Of a stretch of 22,271 bases of DNA, positions 10,601 through 17,900 are shown one piece after another. The stretch is taken from assembly GCF_000003605.2 (NCBI RefSeq), contig NW_003114469.1, positions 93,967-116,237 on the forward strand, in the 5' to 3' direction. The notes below the pieces were generated by a model, which was not told the origin of the DNA, ran no database searches, and saw only the letters and a list, made by a program, of their open reading frames with translations. The stretch comes from Saccoglossus kowalevskii (Eukaryota > Hemichordata > Enteropneusta > Harrimaniidae). The position numbers were made by a program, and so were the translations under genes. The stretch's first letter is position 1. Every line of letters begins with the position of its first letter.

Positions 10601-11169
10601 GGATATTATTTTTAAAGAGCATACTTGTTAATAGACCATTTTCCGTTTACTGCGAGAATCACGCGTTGTGCGTGAAATCGAACGTAAAAACAGGACAAAC
10701 AAAGGTCATAGCGTCGTAGTGGCGTCAAACATCGCGTGGGATTCAACAAACGCGAAAATATTTTGGGGGCATTTCCATGCTTAATAATGTGCTGTACACA
10801 TTTGATGATAGACAATTTCAATTAAGTGAGGGTATTCGAAAGCAATATTCCTCTGTCGAAGATCGGCCGGTCGATGTGAGCTACGAAATAAAGAAATTCG
10901 AGTTCAAAATCAAATCGTTCGATTTTTGCGGCAGACGTTCGATGCGCGTCTTTCATGCATCTCGCGAGATCTCGCAATTGTACGGAAAATCACTAATTTG
11001 TTATGCTGTAATACAATTTTTTTTGTAATTCCTGAGAAGTTTTAGTGAAACAATGAAAGCAATATAATTAATATGTATTTTTGCTCCCCAGATACCTTTG
11101 GTACTTGGCAAAATGGTAGAGTTGGCTCCTTCAATGGGAATCACACTGAAGTTCAAGAAGAGACAGTAA
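1585..11169 (+). CDS. Cytochrome P450, CYP3 clan (CYP3A / thromboxane-synthase-like), 5' incomplete
   Basis: Heme-thiolate mono-oxygenase, expected to be anchored in the ER and fed electrons by P450 reductase. Twelve exons join in frame: 1585-1678, 3496-3554, 4619-4715, 5541-5657, 5812-5900, 6691-6839, 7638-7765, 8052-8162, 8844-9064, 9546-9683, 10194-10356, 11092-11169. They give 480 residues and end in TAA. Adding about 24 residues for an unseen first exon would give ~504, the usual family length. Numbered from exon 2, the motifs are: proline hinge GVPGPSPSP near residue 15; C-helix W104xxxR108; I-helix L287-E-S-Y-D-T-I-S294; ExxR E345/R348; PERF 399-402; heme loop F418-GVGPRS-C425-IG, with C425 the heme ligand. 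Exons of 94, 89, 149, 128 and 163 bp equal those I recall for human CYP3A4. No frameshift or stop is seen, so it looks functional. The I-helix is atypical. The substrate cannot be inferred. Confidence 0.93.
1806..3133. mobile_element. 1.3-kb element with long (~165 bp) terminal inverted repeats
   Basis: The left arm, about 1806-1975, and the right arm, about 2971-3133, are near-identical reverse complements. Both start AATCTGATGTAGTGT, run through an AT-rich tract and end near a CCTACATACATCTGA motif. The right arm lacks a few bases in the T-run. A short GGAAAAGGGG string lies just outside both ends and could be a target duplication or chance. The ~1 kb core is less AT-rich and carries a small gene-like unit (2050-2806) but no full transposase. 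It lies inside P450 intron 2. The superfamily is not assigned. Confidence 0.85.
2050..2806 (+). other. Gene-like unit inside the long-TIR element (CRE, two short exons, poly(A) signal)
   Basis: Seen in order: a perfect TGACGTCA at 2050-2057; an ATG at 2094 in good context (AAAATGG) opening MADYTDVQRPRKTRLF to 2142; a GTAAGT donor at 2143; a pyrimidine-rich tract and TAG acceptor ending at 2641; exon 2 from 2642, adding DNYAQCLM and a stop at 2665-2667; and AATAAA at 2801-2806. The spliced product would be 24 residues and basic in the middle. I do not recognise it. It may be the two ends of an internally deleted transposase gene, or captured host sequence. A second frame near 2750-2806 has spaced cysteines, which may be a trace of a C-terminal zinc-binding region. 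Expression is not established. Confidence 0.4.
3134..3495. other. P450 intron 2 (3' part)
   Basis: AT-rich, with a homopolymer G run (about 3150-3161) and a T run near 3213. No further feature is supported. It ends at the TTACAG acceptor of exon 3. Confidence 0.4.
3496..3554 (+). CDS. P450 exon 3
   Basis: Follows TTACAG and is closed by GTATGG at 3555. It encodes GGSPRLVHQEWIKKYGKVFG, matching the KKYGKVxG segment of CYP3 enzymes. At 59 bp it leaves two bases of a glycine codon, the same phase as CYP3A exon 3. Confidence 0.9.
3555..4618. other. P450 intron 3
   Basis: No exon seen. The one structural item is a perfect 10-bp inverted repeat, CTGGGACAGG at 4203-4212 and CCTGTCCCAG at 4228-4237, with a 15-base loop. 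It would form a stable hairpin in the transcript. No target duplication or relative was found elsewhere in the window. Confidence 0.4.
4619..4715 (+). CDS. P450 exon 4
   Basis: Begins after TTTTCAG and ends before GTAAGT. One base completes the split glycine, then 32 codons start MYSGRTPTLDVSDPDF and end NQFRNRK. This is the B-helix region, where CYP3A has YDGxxPVLAITDPD. Confidence 0.9.
4716..5540. other. P450 intron 4, carrying a MITE
   Basis: No exon recognised. Open frames at 4866-5078 and 5089-5298 show no domain and are not bounded by convincing signals. The right third is the palindromic MITE at 5303-5516, just upstream of the exon 5 acceptor. Confidence 0.4.
5303..5516. mobile_element. 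Palindromic MITE, copy 1
   Basis: Starts TATACTGTAAAATACTATTT and ends with the degenerate reverse complement (CTTCTACGGTATA). Sub-terminal TTTTCGCT and TGGAATTAATTTTCGCT motifs are mirrored inside. TA repeats at both ends fit a TA target site. Reverse-complement similarity to 11451-11641 over nearly the whole length defines a family. It has no coding capacity. Confidence 0.75.
5541..5657 (+). CDS. P450 exon 5
   Basis: Bounded by TTCCCATCAG and GTCAGT. Its 39 codons contain the C-helix W-R-H-A-R (the WxxxR that contacts a heme propionate) and LLSPTFTSEKLKE, which is almost identical to the CYP3A motif. Confidence 0.93.
5812..5900 (+). CDS. P450 exon 6
   Basis: Begins after TTATAG with MVPLLNKCAETMVKNC, matching the MVPII segment of CYP3A, and ends in two bases of a codon before GTAAAA. 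Its 89 bp equals the CYP3A exon 6 size. Confidence 0.92.
5901..6690. other. P450 intron 6 with microsatellite and probable interspersed repeat
   Basis: Contains a (CTGT)n/(GT)n microsatellite at about 5978-6008. This is followed by a degenerate stretch in which an ATTCAAACTT core preceded by a T-rich string occurs twice, near 6043 and 6192. This resembles an old interspersed repeat, but no ends could be defined. The frames at 6080-6307 and 6590-6690 are not coding; the latter runs into exon 7. Confidence 0.4.
6691..6839 (+). CDS. P450 exon 7
   Basis: Starts after CACTTAG and ends before GTAAGT. It encodes IFGAYAMDCIASCAFGVEID through KMDPWLFMS, matching the [20 protein letters not shown] block of CYP3A. 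Its 149 bp equals the family exon size. The chance ORF from 6590 runs through the upstream intron into it. Confidence 0.95.
6840..7637. other. P450 intron 7
   Basis: About 800 bp of AT-rich sequence. I see no exon, repeat or transposon ends in it. Confidence 0.4.
7638..7765 (+). CDS. P450 exon 8
   Basis: Bounded by TTTCCAG and GTAAGT. It encodes FFPFVGRMLDIFNYSVF, then REVTNF-like RKVTNFF, then the basic run VRKKEERP. Its 128 bp equals CYP3A exon 8. Confidence 0.94.
8052..8162 (+). CDS. P450 exon 9
   Basis: Bounded by CCTTTCAG and GTAAGC, 37 codons, starting RKDFVHFMLNAHK (CYP3A: RVDFLQLMIDSQ) and ending ANDEITAN, the start of the I-helix region. It reaches further 3' than the 67-bp CYP3A exon 9. 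Its last ~55 bp and its donor are the founder of the tandem array that follows. Reading through the donor meets a TAG at about 8206. Confidence 0.9.
8106..8738 (+). repeat. Tandem ~100-bp repeats copied from the end of exon 9 and its splice donor
   Basis: The unit begins AGTGATAAGG, runs through the exon 9 tail, includes the GCTAAT|GTAAGC donor and ends with intronic ACCCACAATGCATCTT. ATAAGG recurs at 8110, 8210, 8311, 8411, 8511, 8611 and 8711 (partial), so the period is 100 bp apart from one 101-bp step. Donor GTs fall at 8163, 8264, 8364, 8464, 8564 and 8664. Intronic copies share substitutions (GGGAAAATACTG, ATTATGGCT) absent from the exonic copy, so they expanded from a derived unit. Each unit also has CATCTTAG before the exon-like part, a possible acceptor. 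Confidence 0.95.
8844..9064 (+). CDS. P450 exon 10 (I-helix to K-helix)
   Basis: Begins after a T-rich tract and TAG at 8841-8843 and ends before GTAAGT. It holds FFLESYDTISTCLGFTSYLL (I-helix), VQQKLIQQIDKV (J-helix) and MPYLDMVISESLRMYPPAV with the ExxR pair. At 221 bp it spans material that CYP3A divides between exons 10 and 11, so the intron positions differ here. The A-G of the usual AGx(D/E)TT is E-S and the second T is I. Confidence 0.95.
9065..9545. other. P450 intron 10
   Basis: Nothing recognisable apart from ordinary splice signals (GTAAGT, TTTTTTCCTCAG). Confidence 0.4.
9546..9683 (+). CDS. P450 exon 11
   Basis: Bounded by CCTCAG and GTACTG. One base completes a phenylalanine codon, followed by LERECEKDVIIKDIPIHKG, WAIQHDSEIYPEPDKF and IPE, with R of PERF split into exon 12. 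The position that is Arg372 in CYP3A4 is this phenylalanine, and the following LER arginine is kept. Confidence 0.94.
9684..10193. other. P450 intron 11 with short degenerate duplication
   Basis: Two similar stretches, about 9807-9855 and 9907-9948, share CTCAATGTGACCCCC, CTAGnCTG and ATAAAATGTCT. The first contains a long C run. They are about 100 bp apart, and a third weaker copy may lie between them. The remainder shows nothing. Confidence 0.45.
10194..10356 (+). CDS. P450 exon 12 (heme-binding loop)
   Basis: Bounded by TTTACACAG and GTAGGG, 163 bp as in CYP3A exon 12. It contains FLAFGVGPRSCIGMQFALAE, the FxxGxRxCxG signature with the cysteine that ligates heme iron, then the L-helix ECKMALVQILKRFTF. 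Confidence 0.97.
10357..11091. other. P450 intron 12 with CpG-rich element
   Basis: The first ~280 bp show nothing. The rest is the CpG-rich inverted-repeat element described separately, followed by the acceptor TGCTCCCCAG. Frames of 69 and 83 codons in it have no domain. Confidence 0.4.
10638..10990. mobile_element. CpG-rich MITE-like element in intron 12
   Basis: ATTTTCCGT at 10638-10646, followed by ACTGCGAGA, is mirrored by TCTCGCAATTGTACGGAAAAT ending at 10990, giving imperfect inverted ends. Between them CpG is dense (CGCGTTGTGCG, GGTCATAGCGTCGTAG, TCTCGCGAGATCTCGC), unlike the flanking AT-rich intron. This suggests a young or unmethylated non-autonomous element. A short regulatory island is possible but less likely given the paired ends. 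Confidence 0.5.
11092..11169 (+). CDS. P450 exon 13 (terminal)
   Basis: Begins after CTCCCCAG and encodes IPLVLGKMVELAPSMGITLK, then FKKRQ and TAA at 11167-11169. It matches the IPLKL...VLKV end of CYP3A. The tail is short and basic. Confidence 0.93.
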   Translation: MPLVLGKMVELAPSMGITLKFKKRQ

Positions 11170-11787
11170 CCATGGTTATTATGAATTATTAATAAGAAAC
11201 TGACAGAGACTAATAGATCATATGTGTTTATGTAAATTAACTTTACCCCCTGGTAGTTGCTCACTGTACAAGATAAATGATTGCTGAATCTTTCAATTTT
11301 AATGTTCATCAATGATGTTTTGAGCAATATTACCGGTATATCACTAAAAAAAAATGTATCTCTTGCATTTCTGTTGTGGTAGACCTGTTACGAATAAGGC
11401 CTAACATTATTTTTTTTATTTTTGTGTGAACTTTTGTAATGCACATTTTCTATACTGTGGAATACTTTATTTTCGCTGGAATTAATTTTCGCTAAAAAAG
11501 CTTTTTCGACGTTTTGTATGGAATATATTTTTACTGATTTTTGATGAGTTTATATAGAAATATAGGAAAAAATATATATTCGCAGAATCATCCTTTCAGC
11601 GAAAATAAATTCCAAGCGAAAATAAAGTATTCTACAGTATTACATGTATGCAATATAGAACATACCGGTAGTTTAAAGTCATGGAAACGTCATAATTTGA
11701 AGAAACCATGTATTACAAACTTCTTGTATGAAATGAATTATCTTATTATTATTCAAATAAAATTCTATTAATTTGTAATTATTTTGT
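11170..11787. other. Convergent intergenic region / overlapping 3' ends
   Basis: 618 bp separate the P450 stop (11169) from the WDR3 stop (11788-11790, - strand). AATAAA on the + strand occurs at 11604, 11621 and 11756. The last lies only 26 bp from the WDR3 stop. On the - strand AATAAA is read from TTTATT at 11466-11471 and in the T-rich run near 11416. The first two + signals and the 11466 - signal lie within the MITE. Confidence 0.6.
11451..11641. mobile_element. Palindromic MITE, copy 2
   Basis: Begins TATACTGTGGAATACTTTAT and ends ATAAAGTATTCTACAGTA. TTTTCGCTGGAATTAATTTT is mirrored by AATAAATTCCAAGCGAAAAT. Its reverse complement matches 5303-5516, including the inner TATTTTTTCCTATAT block. 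It is more regular than copy 1. It sits between the two convergent genes and carries poly(A)-signal hexamers on both strands. Confidence 0.8.
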
Positions 11788-11946
11788 TCAAGTTCTCATT
11801 GTTAACAAGGCCCGTTCCTTCTTTTTCTGTTTCCGCTTCTTTTCTTGAAATCTATCTGTGGCGTCTGCGAAAAACTGGACTTCTTGTTTTGATTCAATGT
11901 CCCTCTGTATGTACTTGAGACCTGCCATGTTGTAACCAATTGTGTC
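11788..11946 (-). CDS. WDR3: WDR3 last exon
   Basis: Acceptor TTGATAG, then 52 codons beginning [18 protein letters not shown], through [17 protein letters not shown] and a lysine-rich run, ending LLTMRT and TGA at 11790-11788. It matches the DVIGFNMAGL...FFADAT...KKRK end of WDR3. The basic tail fits a nucleolar protein. Confidence 0.93.
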   Translation of the reverse strand, partial: DTIGYNMAGLKYIQRDIESKQEVQFFADATDRFQEKKRKQKKKERALLTMRT

Positions 11947-14900
11947 CTATCAAGATATGGAGAGAAAAAAATAACATGACTTTTAGGACTAATCAGAAAA
12001 TTATTGGCATCAAACAACGAGAACTGAACCATTGTTAATCTTGGGCTTTGGGCATAACTTGTGTGTAAAATTAACCTTTAGGAATTATATAAAATACTGA
12101 CCACTATTCTAAACCACTTTTAATTATGCAGTCAAAAATTATGAAATATTGTAGCAGTGAAGATTTCCTTAATTAATTCACCACCAGTTCCCTCTTTTTA
12201 TCACAAATTCACAAAATAGTCCTGTTTATAGTCTGCACTTTCCTTCAGAAGGCTGGGACAAAAATAATGAATTTTTTTGAGTGAAAACTGAAAATGACTC
12301 AAATTGTGTCTGTTGGCTCCAAAATTAGGGTTCATTTCCAGATATATTGAAAAATACAAGAAAAAATTGCAGAAAAATTTTGTTGAGAAAGTTAGGTGGT
12401 AAAAACGTTAACATATCGCCTGTCAATGCCGTAAAATAGTGGAGGCTTTCAGCAGACATTTTATAGTTATAATTCAAATTTTAACAAGTCATTGAAAATG
12501 ACACAGTCCCCGTTAAGTTCTCTTTGTGCTCGTCATATTAAAGCAGAGGGGTTGTCGCAAGCGTGTCATTGAAACTTGAGTTCCAAGTGGCGTATACAAC
12601 AGATTGTTTATTTACATCAAAACATGTATAGTAGTAATATGACCAAAAATAAAAACAGCCGTTATTCGGCCATCTTTAATCTGATTATGAAACACACTGA
12701 TATGTATGATGTATGTGCCAAATACGAATGAAAATCGTACATAAATTGTGGAAATATTATAGTAGTAAGGCCAAAAAGTCAGATGGCTGTCAATCGGCCA
12801 TCTTTGACCAGATTTTGAAACAAATTGTCATGGACATGCATCCTAACATGTATAAAGTACAAATTTGAATGAAAACTGACAGAGTACGTCCAAGATACTG
12901 CATAAAAAAACAAAAACAAGATGCCTGCCAGTCTTTGATCCAATTGCGAAATAAATCGTCATGGACATGTATCCTAACATGTATAATCTATGTACCAAGT
13001 TTGAATGAAAACTGACAAAGCATGTCCAAAATACAACATTTTCAAAAAACAAGATGGCTGCCAGTCGGCCATTTTGAATCGAATTGCTAAACCACTGCAT
13101 GTGCATATGTCCCACATAAAGTACTAGGCACATGCAAAGAATGAACAGAATCGGTCCATAGGATTCTGAGATATGACTCCAGACGGACGCACGACGGAGA
13201 CCGAATTATAAGTCCCAGTTTTCGGACTTCGTCCGAACGGGGACTAAAAAGCTAGAAAGTCGCTGCCAACAATTGTGTCATTTTTTATGTTTGGGTTCTT
13301 GCATTGACACGCAGATCGCCGCAAACCAACTGATCTGACACATACCGCGCGTGGAACTCTGGGAAAAGTGATCGGAACTATTTCCACATTGTGCCAACAC
13401 AGGTGGCGCTATTTGATTGGTTTGCGGCGATCTGCTTGTCAATGCAATATTGAGAAACAACAGACCTTTGACCTCGCAATTTACATGCATTTTAATGTTA
13501 ATAGGATAAGACATGCTGATGAGTGTTGTGCGTTATTTTAATTGATCAACTCATTAAATATTCAATCTTGCTAAAAATAAGGAGAGAATGTGTTCAAAAC
13601 AAGAAAAAAATACTTGTATATAGTTCCGCGGTAGAAACGCTGACTAAAATGGTGGATGATTGATATTTAGCCTTCAGAGGCTAGTTATGCGTCATAAGAC
13701 ACAGGTCTGTGCTGAATAGCGCCACCTGTGTTGTATACATACCCGGAGTTCGTTGACCTTGCTAACGGTGTGCTGTCGCAGGCTATCAATGACTGGTAGT
13801 AACAGCTGATCGGACGTTATTTGACCATGATGTACCCTATAACAAACGCAAATATAAATTATTACATATCAAATATAAGATTTTCATGAATTTTGCCAAT
13901 ATATATATATATATATTTATACTTAGGGTTTGCAAGGTGCATAGTACCGTATGGTGACATCTTGTCAAGATCCCATTCAAGTCTCGTAATTAGCGAGACT
14001 GACGCTACGACGTTCTGACATGACATACAACAATGTCTCACCGCTATCATAGAGAAAAAATGTAATAAATCGAAAATGTACAGAAAATATAGTTTTTGTA
14101 ATCCGTCATATCGTGAGCAGCTATTTTGATCCACCTGGACATCCCAGTATCCTAGTTACATTGGGCATGCGCATTCGCATTGTCATGCTTCTTGCAAAGT
14201 TTTTTCCACAAATTGTAATCAAGACATGAAGGCGATGGAAAATGGAGTCAATTTCGTTTAATATTATATTGCAAAAAATTGTATAAAATGTAGCACAAAC
14301 ATTTTGAAAAGAACATATTATGCAATGAAATTGACTCCTTATACTAGCTTTATCCCTGAAAAGAACATATTATGCAATGAAATTGACTCCTTATACTAGC
14401 TTTATCCCTGAAAAGAACATATTATGCAATGAAATTGACTCCTTATACTAGCTTTATCCCTGAAAAGAACATATTATGCAATGAAATTGACTCCTTATAC
14501 TAGCTTTATCCCTGAAAAGTCCTACTAGATGTGTAAGAACTCATTTCCATGAAAAAATGGGCAAACTTCAATCATCTTCAATGGGGTCAAATACTAATTA
14601 TACCGGTAATGCGCTTTTTGCAGACATATTTGATCAAGAGCACATGACAGCAAAATCAAATAAATGCAAATGTTAGAAATATAAATATTGACAGGAGTTC
14701 AATAATACACTTTCAGACACAGAAATCACTCTTGTACAGTTGTGTTAAAATTACAGATATACTTGATAGCAATTGTTTTTTTCCCCATAAACATATATAG
14801 ACCAACTATGGAAAGGCCCTATCACTGTAAAGTTACAAAATTAGATTTTGGTACCAACAACAACTGATTGAAATAACATGAAAGTAGGTCTATTTGGAGC

Positions 14901-17900
14901 GGCACATAAGGTATTAGAAATTTAGAATTTAATTCTTTTGGTTCTTTTTTCAGTCAATATTGAATTGTATGCTCCAGAAAGTATTATACAAACATGACCA
15001 TCCATACTATTTACTTACCGGAGTAAAAAGAAAAGACATCTACATGAAAGTTCAACTTCCCAACCAGATTTGATAAAGTGATCTAACAGTTTCAACAAAT
15101 CAATGACAACATCAAACGGTAAAACTAGTAATGACTTCTCTAGCTCACTGTGAACAGAAATGGATAAGTTATAGAATAAGTACATGTAAAATAACAGTTC
15201 CCTGTTCAACATTTAATTGCTTTGAAATTATCATAGTGCTTTTAGAGGTCTTTTTTAGATCTCTACCATTAACACATAGACAATAATAATAATCTTTAAT
15301 CACTTATTATAACATCCATCGGAATGGATGAAAATTGGTACATGACAATATACGAAAATAAATAAAATACAATACAAACATTAATTAATAAAAATAACTA
15401 AGAACTACAAAAGAGGGAAAAACAAAAAACTTTACGAAAAATATTTTGATGAATTAAACTATTACACTTATACAGTATTAATAGTGACCCAATTATGTAA
15501 TAGAGTTATGATGGTGTTGCTGCTTCAAGTCAAATGAAAATTTTAGGTATTGAGCAAGAGGTATTGCCATTTTTTGGCAAATTAATAAGAAATTGAACTT
15601 TTCTTCAGATTCAAATTCTTGAAAGTGTTTTCATGCTGTTCAGCTTTTGTGAAGAGTTGATTTCTCTGGTGGCTATATAAATGGGGCGACATAACAAAGT
15701 TTTGCTGGTCAATCAATACGATCATAGTCAGATATTGACTGAAAATTTGACTGGAAATGTTGTGGTCACAAGAAGTGCATTCACGTGTGTTTCAGTGTGC
15801 AGCATTCAAACTGGTAAGTCAATGGACAACTACTTGTAGCTTTAGAACGTGATGTTTGAATACCTTTGCATTAGAACGAAACTGACCACTATTAACATGA
15901 AACTTTTGTTGAAAATATCGTAATCAAAATACTCATCACTGGCAATGTTCTTATGCACAGGAAACCGATGGGGTGTCATTAGTAATTTCATGAGTACCAT
16001 TTTCAGTTCTTGCTATAAGGTATTGATTTACCATTTTGGTTTAAATCACTGATTATCATCTTTATGCAATCTATTCTCCCAACTAATGAGAGACTTTAAT
16101 TCGCATACTGTTTTTTTAAGTGGTGACACTGTTGGAAATGATTTATTTATTCTGTGATTTGGAGCTCAAAGTTGGCAATCAACTTTGTTTAGAGCGTCTG
16201 CTGTAAACAAGATTCCACACTCAGGTTCAAGCTCAGAGTGATATTCAAGTTAACACTCAAGATTTTCATTACATACATGTACCTCCAACATGGCATAAAA
16301 CATGTTGAGCTATATGTCATTCTCGTGAATTTGACTCAATGCATGAATTAACAGAATCTTAATTTTGCTAATGTGCCAACAATCTTATTGTGAAAATATA
16401 CTTTATATCAAATTAGTGACATCTTGAATTAGCGAAATTATAGATTTGCTAAATTAGCTTAAATAATATGCTAGCTGGAAAAAACATGTTTCACAGTAAA
16501 CTGAACTGTTATTCAGATTCTTACCTTGATTTGACTTTCTTTAGAACGTCTAAAACATATTTTGACGGCTGAAAACCAAACACAGCAATACAAAGAAATT
16601 AATTCAACAAGATATTCAAGAGGTCACAACGACTTTTTGATGCTTGAAGACCCCTGCAATATTTTCAGTGTACAAACTGTGAAATATGGAAAAATAAAAT
16701 CTCTTGTAAATTAAATCAAGTAAGAATACTCACAGAAATATTTCCATACGCTATGAGTATTGGATGAGTTGCGGGACGAGGAAGCTGAAAAAAAAAAAAT
16801 TTTTTTACAATTGTTTTGACTACATTTTTCACAAAATTCCTAATATGGTAGTCAAAATGTATAACAACCACCCACTTATACAATGGCCTTCACATGATGG
16901 TGTGTGGAAATAGGAAATTTGTCAACATATTTAATGAAAATGAGCATGAATGAAAATATGATTGTTTAAATTAAAAATGGCAGCTGGAGACTAACCACTA
17001 AACATGCACTAAGCTTAATACATAATTTTGGTCTTACAAAATACCGTTAGACCAAACCAATGCCAAAATGACAGTTTTTGGTCACATTGGGTTGCCTGTT
17101 CAATACGGGCCACTTTACACGTAAATTACATCGGGACCGGCAAAAGGTGTTCATTATTAGCAGGTGCTTTTTAAACATAATGCATTGACACGTGTACAAC
17201 TGTACTAGGATGGGCACTGTAATTATGCATCAACTTAAAAAAAGAAGTTTAAAACCAACCTCTTTTTTCATTGCTTTACACTGAGCTTCATATTCTTGCA
17301 TTTTAAGAGTTTCATCATTATACAGTACAATGGATTCCATAATTCTCTCGGCTGATTTCACCGTCTCTATCGTCTTCTTACCAGCCATCTCAACTTCACC
17401 TCCACTTACTTCTCCTGGAACCTGTAGAGAGGAGAATCAATATACTAGCCTATCAAATTTCTCCTCTCCGAGTAAGATAGACTGTGATTGCTTGAACTAC
17501 TTCACTACAGTAAGTAAGATAGACTGTGATTGGTTGACCCCCTACTCCCTAAAATGGGTTGGGATTGGTTGAACTACTATTCTACAAGTAGGATTAGTTG
17601 TGATTATTAAAAACAAATCTAAAAGTATACATTAAATGATTCTTCACAGAGAGAGCTTGGCAGTGATTGGTTAACTACATTTTCAAAGGTGTCTGCATTA
17701 AAGTGACTGTCTTCAGAAGTGAATATGTATCTCAAGCAAGTCTATAATGCATTTACTGACATACTGGATAAAGTAATTGACAAAATCAAAAAAAACCAAA
17801 ACATCCTAGTGGTCATAGTATGTTGCGAAGATACGTACACTGTGTGCACATGTTGATTTTGTTCACAGACTTCAAGTCAAAACAAAGATGAAAGAAATCA

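Larger units (their letters stand above)
11947..15018. other. WDR3: Long WDR3 intron(s), transposon-rich
   Basis: 3.07 kb that should contain one more exon of about 100 bp, which I could not find on the - strand. It holds the element at 12505-13245, the small MITE at 13301-13445, an 18-bp inverted pair (13395-13412 / 13716-13733), a partial MITE at 13921-14112 and a 4 x 52-bp tandem repeat. 11947-12504 and 14514-15018 show nothing recognisable. Confidence 0.5.

Noticed and set aside
13252-13255. CTAG after a hairpin as a Helitron 3' end
   Set aside because: The hairpin lies close by, but the base after CTAG is A rather than the expected T, no 5' TC end could be set, and the inverted AGTCCCCGTT ends argue for a different element type.
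14306-14513. CRISPR-like regular repeats
   Set aside because: The units are directly adjacent with no spacers, and this is a eukaryotic intron. The same applies to the ~100-bp array at 8106-8738.
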